Of a stretch of DNA of 64,000 nucleotides, positions 25,200 through 37,200 are shown one piece after another (positions within the stretch are counted from its first letter, which is position 1; the number at the start of each line of letters is the position of its first letter). The stretch covers positions 7,159,001 through 7,223,000 of the forward strand of contig JANTQA010000015.1 in NCBI GenBank assembly GCA_027625915.1, read 5' to 3'. This stretch comes from Anaeramoeba flamelloides (taxonomy: Eukaryota > Metamonada > Anaeramoebidae). Under the pieces are notes generated by a model. It was not told where the DNA came from, did not search any database, and saw only the letters and a program-made list of their open reading frames with translations. The position numbers and the translations under genes were made by a program.

Positions 25200-25765
25200 C
25201 TTTATCTCAATGAAATAATCCCAGTTCTATTGAAAAAAAATACAACATATTATGAGAGTTTAATTCATTATTCTTCTTAAAATAACAATTTTCAAGTTTT
25301 AGATCAGATCATTTTTTCGATTTTAGTTAATTTTTTTTTTTTGTATTTTGCTTATTGCTTTTTTTTTTATTTGTTTTCTTTTTCTTTTTTAAAAAAATAA
25401 CTAATTTAAAAAAAAGAAATATTTTTGAAACTCCAAATTAACTTTGGGACAATTGATCCAATTTAATTTCTTTCACCTTGAGGTTTTCTTAATATTAAAA
25501 AATCTCTTTTTTAAAAATTTTAATTCGAAAAGAAATTGAGAAATTCTACAAAAGATATTCAAACGAAAAATGAACAAAAACTTTTTAACACTTTGTTTTT
25601 TTTTTGAAATTATGTGTTTGTTCAAATATTTCTTTTATGAATTACTGGCTAATTGGACGAGCATTCTTTCTCTTATGTCTAAACAATTTAATTTTGGTTG
25701 ATTCTTAAAAAAAAATAATAAATAAATGTTGTCTTGGTCTACTTTAAGTGAAATGGGGTTTCTTT
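25200..25765 (+). repeat. 0.6-kb dispersed direct-repeat family, copy 3
   Basis: Same landmark order as the copies at 7692 and 15838: CCAGTTCTATTGAAAAAA, ACTCCAAATTAACTTTGGGACAATTGA, ATTTCTTTTATGAATTACTGGCT, TACTTTAAGTGAAAT. Confidence 0.55.
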
Positions 25766-26251
25766 TGAAAAGTAATTTGAAAGCTGAAAAGGAACTAAGT
25801 TTTCATTTGAATTTATATCGTTTTGTTGAAAAAACTTGTTATTCTTTTTTATGAAATAATAGCTTGATACAGTTGAAGTATAATAAAATCTACAAATTCT
25901 TTCTACTACCTTTTTTTTTTTACATTTTAAGTTTTAAAATATTTTTTCTTTCTTTTCTCTTCAAAGAAAAATATGAAGCAAAAAATACTTTTCTTAAAAT
26001 AAAATTAATCAAAAATGTTTTGGTTAGTAAAAAACAATTTGTATTAAAATACTATTTTGTTTGGCAAAAATTGTTAAATATGACTCAAAAAAAAAAAAAA
26101 TAAGAATAAAAAAAAATCATTTGTTAATGAGGATATAAAAATATTTAAACTCAAAGTTATTTTAATTAACATAAAATTTCTTCAAAAATGAGAAAAAAAA
26201 TAATAATAATAAATAATAATAATAATAAGGGTTAAGAATAAAGATAAAAGA

Positions 26252-26255
<4 letters not shown>

Positions 26256-26282
<27 letters not shown>
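26256..26282. repeat. (TA)n microsatellite downstream of the exchange-factor gene
   Basis: About 13 TA units, 75 bases past the minus-strand stop codon, so probably in the 3' untranslated region of that gene. Confidence 0.75.
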
Positions 26283-26283
<1 letters not shown>

Positions 26284-26356
26284 CTCAACCAAAAAAATAT
26301 GATAAAAATAAAAAATAGGAAAAAAAAAATTCAAGAAAAATAAAAAAAAACCTTAT

Positions 26357-29300
26357 TTAATTATTTTGATCATTATTATTTTTTTGAAATTCTTGAATGA
26401 TTTGATCGATTTTCTCATACCAAATTTTTTTTTCTTCTTCGTTTTGGCAATAAATTTTATAATCCTTTTTTGATCCATAAGGAACAATTTGGAATTTAAA
26501 TTCCTTTTTCTTTTTATCATCAAAATTTCTTAAAAGAGCGCCATTTAAATTAATATTACCCTTATATTGGAATTTGCCTTTGCCAAATGAGGGCTTTGCG
26601 TATAACAGGATATCATTGAAAAGCCAAAACTGTCTTTGCTGTATTCTTCTATTTGATCTTTTTTTCAAAAGTGCCTCCATTATGAATCTTCTGTGAGGTT
26701 TTACTAATTCAAACTTTTTATCTATACCTGAGATTTTGTCGTGTATTTTCACAACCTTCATTTGTTCCTCTGCGTTTCTTTTTTTTTCATTTACGTAGTC
26801 TGCGACTTTAGAAATTTTCAAAAATGCGCTTTTTAAATCTTTATAGTCTGGGAAATTTTTTGATGTGGATCTCAATAATTCACGAAACAGTAGTGGGTAT
26901 TTACAAATCCGTTGTATGGGCTTGATCAAAAAATCTAGTAATTCCAAATTCCTGACCTGAGGGATGTTTAATTTATTATTTTCAATCAATTGCTGGAAGC
27001 TGCTATTACTGGAATATTTGACAACTGTGTTGACAGCATTTTCATGGTTGGAACAATATTGGGTGTACACCTTCAAAAACTCTGCAATTTGAATGAATAT
27101 CTTGCCAACGTTCATATTGGCGATCTCGTCCTCATCCTGTGGGTATGCCTTATTTAAATTATCCAGGATCATTGAATTTACGGTTTCGATCATTTTTGTA
27201 TGAGAAAAAATCAAGGGGATATCCTTTTCCTTGACAATCTTTTGGTTGGTGATGGGATCTAAATAATGCTTAATAATTGTCCTCAGGTCATTCACATAGT
27301 CTTCTTCGGTTTTCACTAATTCGATGATCACCTGTTTTCTTTTTTTCAGCTTTGTCTCTTCGGCAAATGGTATTGATGATTTGTTTTCCTTTTCGTCAAT
27401 ATTATTTTTTAAACTTTTGGAGTGCGTCTTTGTTAGCATGACGGTGTGCCGTATTGAGGACACGGTTTCAATTGTGACTTTACTGAGGTTTTCATACTTT
27501 GTCAGCATATGGAAAAATTCAGATTTCCTTTCTGGGCTTTGGAACAAAAAGCAATACCTCGTTTCGTCATTTAGTAAAAAAATGCTAATGGCATTGATTT
27601 TATTTAATTTCTTATTATCATTTTCGTCTTTAACCGTGACATTTTTTAAAAACATTAATTGCTGTGGCAGCAATTGGTTTTTTTTTGTAATCAAAGTGAA
27701 CAGGATTATATCTGTAAACAAAAAGATTTTGTAGGTCCTTTTTTTGTTCTGTGAGTCCACTTCGTCAACCAAAATCAGGTTACGGTTGCTTTCATTCAAA
27801 TTGAATTGCCGATCCTTTGAGAGCCTATTCGTCAAAAACTCCAATTCGAATATGTTTTCATAAGTCACCATTTTGGGTCCGATGATTTTGGACAAGTTCA
27901 AAAACCCTTGCAAAATCCTAGTGACCTTTGTTAAATACAAGCTTGAATGAACCTTTTTAAAAAATTGTTTTAATTCTTCAAAATATTCGACATATTTGAG
28001 CGCCAAGTCCAATGGGCGTGTGTAGTAATAGTTAAACCCATCGACGGACAATTGCTTTGATGCTTCATCAAATAATTCCTTAATTTTGGAATTGTTTTTC
28101 ATCAAGCCATGGATCTTTTGTACATTTTCTTCAAAGCTTTGGACAGAAAATTCAAATAATGTTAATCGAAGCGCTGAAAAGCATTCGAAGATTTTGCAAT
28201 AAAGTGCAGTGTTATATATATTTTGTTGGTTTGCGTTTTTATTTTCGTTTTTTGAATTGTTTATCGATTCAATGACATTTTTTAGTTTCCCCAGTATTGT
28301 ATTTTGATTATTCATGTATTGAAAGGTTTTTGAAAATAATGGGATAAATTGGTTGTCGGTAATCAATTCTGATTTTTTCAAGGGCTCTAAATAATATTCA
28401 GTAAATTTATTTTGTTCTTCCAGAAAAATTTCAATCGTTCTGTATATTTTTTCTGGATCTGCTAAAAGATATGTCGTTTGGTTCTGATTAGATCCCTTCT
28501 GGTGATTATTCTTATTATTGTTATTGTCTTGTGCGAATTGTGTTTTATCACTGTTATTATTTTGTTGATTATCAATTTTGGAAGATTGGAATCTAGTATT
28601 CTTGCTGTCGGTGTTATCATTGCGATTGTTATTGGTGGTGTTGGTACTGCTGTTAGAAGATATAAATCTTTGTGGTGATGACAAAGAATTAAATGATCCT
28701 ATTTGTTTATTTGAGTTATTTCTTTTGATTGGTGGTGTTCCCCAATTGCTCCCTTTTGGTTCGGTAGTTTTCTCTGTGGTTTTTGACAATGTAGGCTTGG
28801 TTGTAGTTGTATTTGTTTTTTTTTCGTTTAATCGAGTATATTTTTTGTCTTGTTTTCTTTCTTGTCTATTCCAGGTACCAACCTTTTTTATTGTTGTTGT
28901 TGCTGTAGTCGTAGTATTGGGTTTGTTGTTTGTTGTCTTAGGTTTTGTTATTTCATAAGAACCCTTACGCAAAGAAGATGTTTGTGTCAAGTTATTATTT
29001 GAATTATTAATTGTTGTTGTATTTGACTTTGTTCTTTCATAAGAACCCTTACGCCAAGGAGACGTTTGTGTTGAGTTATTATTATTTTTGTTTGTTGTTG
29101 TTGTTGTTGGTGTTGTCTTTGTTCTTTCATAAGAACCCTTACGCCAAGAAGATGTTTTTGTCAAGTTATTATTTGAATTATTAACAGTATTTGTTGTGGT
29201 CTTTGGTTTGTTGCTTGCCGTTGTATTTGACTTTGTTCTTTCATAAGAACCCTTATGCAAAGAAGATGTTTGTGTCGAGTTATTATTTGAATTATTAATT

Positions 29301-29860
29301 GTTGCCGTTGTATTCGGCCTTGTTCTTTCATAAGAACCCTTACGCAAAGAAGATGTTTGCGTTGAGTTATTGTTTGAATTATTAATTGGTTTGTTACTTG
29401 TTGTGTTCGGCCTTGTTCTTTCAAAAGAACCCTTACGCCAAGAAGATGTTTGTGTTGAGCTATTGTTGTTATTGTTTGTTGTTGTTGTTGTTTTCTTTGG
29501 TCTTTCAAAAGAACCCTTACGCCAAGAAGATGTTTGTGTCAAGTTATTATTTGTTTTTGTGGTCTTTGGTTTGTTGCTTGTTGTTGTATTTGACTTTGTT
29601 CTTTCAAAAGAACCTTTACGCCAAGGAGACGTTTGTGTTGAGCTATTATTATTTTTGTTTGTTGTTGCTGTTGTTTTCTTATTAGTACTGTTCGTATAAA
29701 GGTAATCATATTTCTTTGTTCCAGTATTCGATACAACCCTTGTTGCAAAAATGTTTTTTTCGCTTTTAAGGTTATCAATAAAAGAGGTGTTTGTTTTTTC
29801 TGATTCATTTAACAAGTTTTTTAAAAATTCTTCAGGATCTAATTGCTCTTTTTGTGTCAT
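26357..29860 (-). CDS. Tandem DH-PH/DH-PH Rho guanine nucleotide exchange factor
   Basis: Single exon, about 1167 residues; ATG at 29860 is chosen over a TTG nine bases upstream. Residues about 75-310 carry eight copies of a unit TQTSSWRKGSFERT separated by Thr/Asn-rich spacers; each has an RKGS-type serine (one HKGS), a good basophilic-kinase site. A first, diverged DH-like helical domain spans about 467-650 (TIEIFLEEQNKFTEYYLEPL) and its PH about 660-794 (YKIFLFTDIILFTLI). The second DH spans about 838-1037 and is canonical: ELVKTEEDYVNDL at the start and LLDFLIKPIQRICKYPLLFRELL in the conserved CR3 helix. The second PH spans about 1047-1158 (RQFWLFNDILLYAKP, ending KKIWYEKIDQII). DH-PH units load GTP onto Rho-family GTPases; the second unit should be active, while the first may be regulatory. 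It lies tail to tail with the GPCR gene, with no sign of co-regulation. Confidence 0.9.
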   Translation of the reverse strand: MTQKEQLDPEEFLKNLLNESEKTNTSFIDNLKSEKNIFATRVVSNTGTKKYDYLYTNSTNKKTTATTNKNNNSSTQTSPWRKGSFERTKSNTTTSNKPKTTKTNNNLTQTSSWRKGSFERPKKTTTTTNNNNNSSTQTSSWRKGSFERTRPNTTSNKPINNSNNNSTQTSSLRKGSYERTRPNTTATINNSNNNSTQTSSLHKGSYERTKSNTTASNKPKTTTNTVNNSNNNLTKTSSWRKGSYERTKTTPTTTTTNKNNNNSTQTSPWRKGSYERTKSNTTTINNSNNNLTQTSSLRKGSYEITKPKTTNNKPNTTTTATTTIKKVGTWNRQERKQDKKYTRLNEKKTNTTTTKPTLSKTTEKTTEPKGSNWGTPPIKRNNSNKQIGSFNSLSSPQRFISSNSSTNTTNNNRNDNTDSKNTRFQSSKIDNQQNNNSDKTQFAQDNNNNKNNHQKGSNQNQTTYLLADPEKIYRTIEIFLEEQNKFTEYYLEPLKKSELITDNQFIPLFSKTFQYMNNQNTILGKLKNVIESINNSKNENKNANQQNIYNTALYCKIFECFSALRLTLFEFSVQSFEENVQKIHGLMKNNSKIKELFDEASKQLSVDGFNYYYTRPLDLALKYVEYFEELKQFFKKVHSSLYLTKVTRILQGFLNLSKIIGPKMVTYENIFELEFLTNRLSKDRQFNLNESNRNLILVDEVDSQNKKRTYKIFLFTDIILFTLITKKNQLLPQQLMFLKNVTVKDENDNKKLNKINAISIFLLNDETRYCFLFQSPERKSEFFHMLTKYENLSKVTIETVSSIRHTVMLTKTHSKSLKNNIDEKENKSSIPFAEETKLKKRKQVIIELVKTEEDYVNDLRTIIKHYLDPITNQKIVKEKDIPLIFSHTKMIETVNSMILDNLNKAYPQDEDEIANMNVGKIFIQIAEFLKVYTQYCSNHENAVNTVVKYSSNSSFQQLIENNKLNIPQVRNLELLDFLIKPIQRICKYPLLFRELLRSTSKNFPDYKDLKSAFLKISKVADYVNEKKRNAEEQMKVVKIHDKISGIDKKFELVKPHRRFIMEALLKKRSNRRIQQRQFWLFNDILLYAKPSFGKGKFQYKGNINLNGALLRNFDDKKKKEFKFQIVPYGSKKDYKIYCQNEEEKKIWYEKIDQIIQEFQKNNNDQNN
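28950..29690 (-). repeat. Coding tandem repeat: eight RKGS units
   Basis: An imperfect repeat of about 85-110 bases inside the exchange-factor gene. The DNA core on the plus strand is CTTTCATAAGAACCCTTACG or close variants. The core peptide is conserved while spacers vary in length, so selection acts on the peptide. Confidence 0.85.
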
Positions 29861-30356
29861 TTTTTCCAACAGTGACTTTGTTTTTTTTCTTATTTAAATT
29901 TTTTATTTTGTTGCAAAAAAATAAAAAAATAAATTTTTTTTGCCAAACACTCATATTGATTCCTCTAGCGGATTGTTTCCAAATAAAAAATTAAAGTTCC
30001 TTCTATTTTTTTAAAAGCTCCTTCTTAATCCCATTTTATTTAGCTTTTTTTTTGTTATTTTAGAATCTGATTTCAGAAATGCGAAAAATAATAAGAAGAC
30101 AGACTTCGTTGGTTAAAATGTTTTTAACTTTTTACGTTCTGAAAAAAAAGAATTATTTTTATTGGATTTATTTAATAACTCAAAGAAAAGATTGATTTGA
30201 AAATCAAGTGTAGTACAGAAAGAATCGTTTGCGAAAATCAAAAATTGAAAACAAATCAGTTTTCAAAAAACTGTTTTATTGAAGATTTCTTGAAAAAAAA
30301 ATTTTTCAAATGAATTAAATATCAAATAAACAGAGAAAAAAAAAATTACAAATTAA

Positions 30357-31125
30357 GGCTCCAGTCTGTAACCAGGAATTTGCTCCATACTCAAGTGGCG
30401 ACTTGAAACCTTGAAGGTATTGAGGAATTGGCCTTCTTTTGATTTGCAAAATTCAACTAACAAAAAAAAATTTGAGCATATTATTTGATGAAAATTAAGT
30501 TGAAAATTAAAATTTTAAAAAGCATTTACAATTCCAAAAAATCAAATTTTAAAAAAAAATATCTGAGTAACTCATTTGGAGCAAATTAAATTCAAAAAAA
30601 AAGTTAAAAACCAATCTCAAAAACAAAAAATGAATGCTTTAAAACAAAATACTTGTTTCTTAATTATTTATTTCCAAAGTTGTGTATTTCTTCAATTTCA
30701 AAACCAATTGTTCTCTTGAAGTACACAATCGTTTTAATTGGATATATCTTCATATGGTATTATTTAAGAACAATCTATATTCGACAAACTAAGGGTTTTA
30801 TAATATTCTTGATATAAAAAGAACACATTTTAGTACTGAAAAAAAAGAAAAAAAAAATCATCGAGATCTCAAAAAGTGCCAAAGACCAACACTTCAAAAC
30901 AATCATAATTGTTTGCAAAGTTTTATTTCACAAACATTAAGACATGAAAATGAGTGTTACTCAATGTATATTTTTATCTTAAAATACTGTAGTTTTTCCT
31001 TATTGGTTTTTGGATATAGATCTTCACCCCATGTGTTGTTTTAAATTTGATTGTTATTGGTCACCCATAAAAATATCTAAATTATTATTTTCAATTCCAG
31101 AATAACATTTTTCATATTATGTAAT
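30357..31125 (-). mobile_element. TTAA-flanked non-autonomous element, copy 3 (inverted, old)
   Basis: Starts after TTAA (30353-30356) with GGCTCCAGTCTG and continues CTCCATACTCAAG, the complement of the right end of the family. The central hairpin remains as AAGTGCCAAAGACCAACAC, and GTTATTGG marks the far end. The outer left end is degraded, so the limit at 31125 is approximate. Confidence 0.6.
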
Positions 31126-33308
31126 CAACAATAAATTTCCTATTTTTCTTTGTTTTCATGATGCCATCTTTGGGAATTAATTCCTTAATGACAAACTTGA
31201 AATTTTGGTTCAAAAAAATAGTATTGAAAAAATACTTGGTTTTCATTGAAAATTTTTGAACAAAAATTATTAAATTAAAAATTATTTTTATATTTTTGAT
31301 CAAAAAAAAAAATCATGGGATATTTCCAAATATATCAAAAATGGGTAGATAAAAAGCTATACTACTCTATTAGTAAGGTTCAAGTTTTTTTGATGAAAAT
31401 TTCGAAAAGGAATGTAAACTTGCTTATAACTTTTGGACAAAAATTTTGTTTCAAAATAAATGTTGATTTAATAGTCGAGTTCTAGAAAAGATATTTGTTT
31501 CATACACAATAAGTTGCTTTTGTATAAATTCTTTTTTTGTGAAATTCAACTTCTTTTTAGTAACAAAAAAGATAAATAATATATATGTTGTGAAAGTTGA
31601 TTATCAATTCTTAGAAAGTTATTAATCAATTATTTGACAATTTATTTTAAATAAGATGTTAGGAATATAATAAAAAGAATTCGCTGTATATACTTGAAAA
31701 ATGCTAATTTGATTATCTCTTTACAAAAAATATTAGGAATTTTTACAAAAATTGTGTTTTTTTTTTTACGATTTTACATAATATTTCCCTGAGAGTATAT
31801 GTTTATGGTAAGTAGTGATATCCAGGTTACGGGTTGCTACCAGTTAAATTAGTGGCTTTTATTTTTATTTTACAACATCAACAATGTTTATTTTAGGTGT
31901 TTGTAAATTACTGTGCCACCCAACAACTCAGTAGAGTGCTAAATTTTGAAATGTGTTCATTTTTCTCCTCAAAAACAAAATAATCCCTAAAACTCAATAC
32001 CAATTCACTCTCTTGATATTTTTATATAAATATCTCTTATTAGCAAAATTTTATTTTGATGAAATAAAAATTCTCGAGCAAATGAATAAAAAAATATTTC
32101 ATTTTGTTTACAAATATTATGTCAAAAAAAGATTTTACAGTAATGTTTTACCACTGTCCCAATAAACTCAAAAAACCACCACAAAAAAAAATGTAGAAGC
32201 TGAGAACAACTTTAAAATAAAAGGATTTCTAAAAATATTTGTCATTAAAATTCTTTTTATTAATTTTTTGGGTGTGATAGTTATTATTATAGAGATTTTT
32301 TGCTTCAATATCATGTGTTTTTTAATGCATGTACAATATTTTTAAATTTTTTATAACGAGTCTATAATTTTGAATATACTGTATGTTGGGGATTTTTATT
32401 CTGGTCATAACACCGCTGTTCCAACGCTTCCACAAAATCTATAATAAACAGAAAATTCATTTTCGATCTCATGTTTTTCTATTTATGGCAGTATTTTATG
32501 GTTAATTGATATCCGTTTACAAATCGTTTAATTTTATAATAGAACAAAAATTTACAATAATAGAAAAAATTAAAATTTGAATTTTTCACTCAAACTTTCT
32601 TTACGATCAATAATTTTGCAAAATTTCCATGGATTTTTTGAGAGTAACTAATTTCTGAGCACCTTAAAATCAAAAGGCAAGACTATTTTAAAGAAATTAT
32701 TAAATTTGATCTTCGATCTTTTAAAATCTTTGTTTTAGATTTTTTTATTTATTTCATAAAGAATAAGATTTTTTTCTCAGACTTTCGAATTAGAATTTTT
32801 AAAAAAAACAAAGATGCCAAATCATAAAATGGATATGATAGTATATAACAGAAGATTTTTTTTTTGTATATAACAGAGATGAAAAAATCAATTTCTATGC
32901 CGATCAAATTTCATGGTAGGTTTGGCAATGTATTAACAAGTATCTTTGTTTGATAAAAAAAAAGTAAAATTTGTGAAAAATAGAAAAATTAAGTTTAATA
33001 AATGAAAAAAAATCAAAATAATTTTCAAACAAGACTAAATCTTGTTTAAATAAAGAAAAATATTAAAAAAATGATAAAAATTCACAAATTCATGAAAACT
33101 ATAAAAACTAAAAAAAAAGTTTAATTTACAAAATTATAGTTTTATTTTTTCTAAAATAAATGACTTCAAATTTGAATAACCACAAAATTATAATATAAAT
33201 GAAAGTGACAAACCATACTTTATTTGTAAAATTCAACCTAAAAAAAAATCTCAACATTTTGTTCGACAGAAGAAAAGATATTTTCATTAATCATTGTTTA
33301 AGATATTA

Positions 33309-33710
33309 CACATGTACAAAAATGATTTCTTAATTATTCATGATTTTTGGATAAATATTGTGATTTTTTAAATTAATACTGATTATTTTCGGGTATGCCC
33401 CCAAGAGCCAGGAAACGTGGTTAAATATACCATGTCTGAGGCGTCATTCTATTTCATTTAAAAAAGAAACAAAGATGATTTGGGATAGACTCATCAAACG
33501 AAAATTAAAAATTCTTTTTCCAAAATCAAACAAACCCAAACCTCTTCAATTTGTTTATAAAAGGGAATTGATTATCATTTAAAACATCAAATACAGTGTC
33601 AAGTTTCCTTGCTCTTGGGGGCATATCAGAAAATAATCAGTATTAATTTAAAAAATCACAATATTTATCCAAAAATCAGGAAAAATTTAGAAATCATTTT
33701 AGGTTTGTGT
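33309..33710. mobile_element. Foldback MITE, family related to 51871-52270
   Basis: Arms of about 110 bases, for example GATAAATATTGTGATTTTTT and its complement, and GGTATGCCCCCAAGAGC against GCTCTTGGGGGCATATC. Its outer end CACATGTACAAAAATGATTTCTTAAT closely matches the start of the element at 51871. The termini are somewhat decayed and no clean flanking duplication is left. Confidence 0.7.
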
Positions 33711-34224
33711 TCAACTCTTTTAAAAAGAGAAAAAAATACAAATAAGTGATAATTAACGGAACTCATAATAATCTCATTTTTATCACAAGAAAATTATATA
33801 CAAGCATTTGTTTCCCGTTACTCATGTTTAATATATTTTAGGGATCTCTAAACATATTTAATCTCAACTTTGAACTTAGTGAAACCAGATGAAAAAAGGT
33901 AATTCAAAACTCATTTTCTCAATTACATCATTATCACAAAATTTTGAAAATGGTGATTTTGTGTTTATCCCCAACAATAAAAAAATTTGCTAAAAAAAAA
34001 TAGTTCAGAAATTTATCAATTAACTTCTCTCAATAATGAATGTTAGGAAAAAATTAGAAACAAATACTCTTTTTATTCAATCATTAGACCCAAAATTTGA
34101 AACTCATGAGTCATCAATAACTTTCTAAAGGAATATATTTTTATTTTTTTCTTTTTCTTCCTTGCCAACTTCCAAAATAAAAATCCTTAATTGGTATTAT
34201 TCCAATTAACCTTTAATATACAAA

Positions 34225-37200
34225 ATGACGGACAAAGTAGACACAGTCTATGAAATTCTTGTTTATAATAAAACTTTTGACAACCAAACCCGACCCTCCT
34301 TTCTTCCAAGCAGCGATCTTGTAATTGAAAAATCTATTCAAAAAGATCAATTTGTTAACAAAAAGAAAAATGTTATGAGGTATACACGTTTCCATTTACA
34401 AAGAATTTTCAAACTAATGGGCTGTACACCAGTACACTCACACCAAATTACTGGTTTGTTTTTTCTCTCTCTTAATAACAAATAACAAATAAGGGATTAA
34501 AAATAAAAAAAAATAAAATAAAAATAAAATAAAAAAAAAATAAAACAAAAAAAAAAACTAAAAAACTAACAAATCCTTTTTGTATCCTTCACTAAATCTT
34601 AAAATACTTAAACAATAATACCATTTCCGAAAAAACAAACAACCAAAATACTGGACTAAAATCCTGTTTTATTCTCTTGTGTCACAAATAAAAAAAAAAA
34701 ACAAAAAAAAAATCAATTCCCTTTTAATTCCTTCTTTTCTTTTCTAATTGATTTTTAATGAAAAAATTTTTTCAAATAAAAACTTTGTTCACTTTAAAAA
34801 AATTCACGGTTTAACAAAAAATAAAAAAAAACTCTTTTTCAAATTTTAAAAATAAAAAAAAATAAAAACAAAAAACCAAAAAAAGCTTATTTATTTGGCA
34901 TTTTAGAAAACCCTAACGATTACGATTTATTTGAAATCTTTGGACACGAAACTATTGATCAGTCGACCTTTGAATCTGAAGTAATTGCAGAAAGAAGGGT
35001 GAAAGACACTGTGAAACTGCACCGCTTTGAGTTTTCGAATTTGGTGCAGGAGTCTTTACAGCACTTCAATTACAACCGAAAGGATTTAATTGCGGATTTC
35101 AGTATTTCTTCAAAGGTACATGAAAATAGGATGTCCTTTGTCGTCTTGCTGTCTGGCACAAGTGGATGTGGCAAGTCCACACTAGCGTCGTTGGTGGCAA
35201 GCAGGCTGGGGATCCAGAATGTGCTTTCGACTGATTCAATTCGCCACACGCTGAGGAATTTCACATCACAAGAAAATTGCCCAATTTTGTTTGCATCAAC
35301 TTACAACGCGGGAGAGTGTGTTGACGAGAATGAGATCACGACAAGCAATGAAGAGAAGCTCGAGGAAACATTCTTGCATAAAAAGAAAACGATTATGGGC
35401 TACCAGAAGCAATGCTCGTTAATTTATGACAAATTGGAGACCATTCTAAATTCCTACCACATCGCCAACCGATCCTTGATTGTCGAGGGTGTCCATTTGT
35501 ATAACAAAACCTTGTTAAAGCTAATGAGAAAATACCCAAATGTGATCCCGTTTGTGCTGTATATTAAAAACGCCAAGAAGCAAAAGGAGAGGTTTGCTGT
35601 CAGGTCAAAATATATGACTTTGGATACCACAAAAAACAAATATGTCAAATATTTTGAGAACATCCGCCTCATACAAGGATCGCAAGTCAAATTAGCCAAC
35701 TTACATCTGATACCCACAATCGAAAACAGCAATACAGACAAGAGCGTTTCTGTCGTTCATCACACTGTTTTCAAATGTTTAAGAAAGCTGGCCAATGGAG
35801 AAAAGTTTTATGATCCTAAGGCCAAGAAAGCAAAAACAATTTATGAAGTCTATGCAAGGAAAATCAAGAACACCCTCAATACAGAATCAGCTCAAAAATT
35901 GCTATCCCAGAAAAATATCCAAAATACCATTTTTAATACTACCGATAAGGATAAGATTATTAATAAGGATTTTAATTTCGTTCAAAATCAAAATAAATTC
36001 TTTTCAAATGATAACCTCAATAAAGCGGAATTATCATCATCATCATCTTTTGGAAATGGACTTTTTTTCGATATTCGAGAAAAAGAAATTCTAAAAATAC
36101 AAGAAGGCATATTTCCCAATAGTCTCGTGAAAAACGATAATGAAAATACAAATAGCAATAAGAACAAAGATAATAATCCACAATATTTCAACAAAAACAA
36201 TACAATAATAAAAAAAGATCAACAACAAGAAGAAGAAGATGAAGAAGAAGAAAAAGAAAAAGATCAACAACAAGAACAAGAAAAAGAACAAGGAAAGGAA
36301 AAAGAAAAAGAACAAGGACAAGGAAAAGAACAAGGAAAAGTAAAAGAACAAGGACAAGGAAAAGAGCAAGAAAAAGAAAAAGAACAACAACAAGAAGAAG
36401 AAGAAGAAGGAAAAGGGGAACGGGAAGGAAAAGGAGAAGGAGAAAGAGAAAGAGAAGGAGGGATTAATAAGAATACAATTAATATTGGAAATCTTAGTAT
36501 AAAAAATAAAAACAAACTCCAAAAGGAAGATAAGAATAATTTTGAAAATCAATTAAACGGAAGAGTATTAATTGGCCAAAATAAACATAATAAAATAACT
36601 GGGAATAATTTTGTTACAAATGAAAGTAACAATAATAAGAAAAGCATTGATACTGTTGATAATATTGATAATATTGATAACGGACAAAATCTAAAACAAC
36701 AAATACACGACGAAAGCGATGAGTCAACATCAAGTTCATCAACAACAACAAGTTCATCAACAACAACATCAGAATCATCTGATTCGACAAACACTGATGA
36801 CGAAATAATATCTATTCAAACTACCTCAATATTTGATCAAAATGGAGGGATGGAAATGGAAATGGAAATGGAAATTGATCAAAATATTGGAATTCAAAGC
36901 AATAATAATAAAAAAATATATAATAATAATTTCCAAGAGAATGATGACGATGATGAAGATTATCAATACCAACAAAAATTAAAGAAATATCAAGAAAAAA
37001 AAAAATCCAAAGTAAAAAAATTAAAACCGCAAAAGGAATCTGATTCATCAAAAAACATAAAATCAATACCCATTGTTAATAATAATAAAAAATATGAGCA
37101 GGATGAAGATGATGACGATGACAATGATGATATTTATAATGACAAGGATAACAATTTTAATTTGAAATTCTCGGGCAATGTCAATATTAAACGATCAAAA

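Larger units (their letters stand above)
20141..26356. other. 6.2-kb intergenic region with repeats, no gene seen
   Basis: Lies between the 3' ends of the convergent GPCR and exchange-factor genes. It holds a large foldback element (20469-21335), a TTAA element (22525-23212), a copy of the 0.6-kb family (25200-25765) and a (TA)n run next to the exchange-factor stop. The first 150 bases after the GPCR stop are GAT/GAC-rich with higher GC, probably its 3' untranslated region. Short frames near 24729 and 25864 are Phe/Ile/Lys-rich noise. Confidence 0.7.
29861..34224. other. 4.4-kb intergenic region between divergent genes, no gene seen
   Basis: Between the start codons of the exchange factor (minus) and the LPA1-like gene (plus), so it should contain both promoters. 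It holds an inverted TTAA element (30357-31125) and a foldback element (33309-33710); the rest (31130-33300) is AT-rich without coding signal. Confidence 0.7.

Noticed and set aside
24729-26103. Two plus-strand frames of about 80 codons with hydrophobic stretches
   Set aside because: Composition typical of random AT-rich frames; one overlaps the end of a dispersed repeat region.
28950-29690. CRISPR-like array
   Set aside because: Repeats are in frame within a gene, imperfect, with low-complexity spacers; the genome is eukaryotic.
28478-29699. Plus-strand open frames opposite the exchange-factor gene (Val/Leu-rich)
   Set aside because: They mirror the Asn/Thr repeat coding of the minus strand, have no domain of their own and end where the repeats end.
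36091-36552. Minus-strand frame of Phe/Ser/Leu opposite the LPA1-like tail
   Set aside because: Complement of the Glu/Gln/Lys purine tract; composition artefact.
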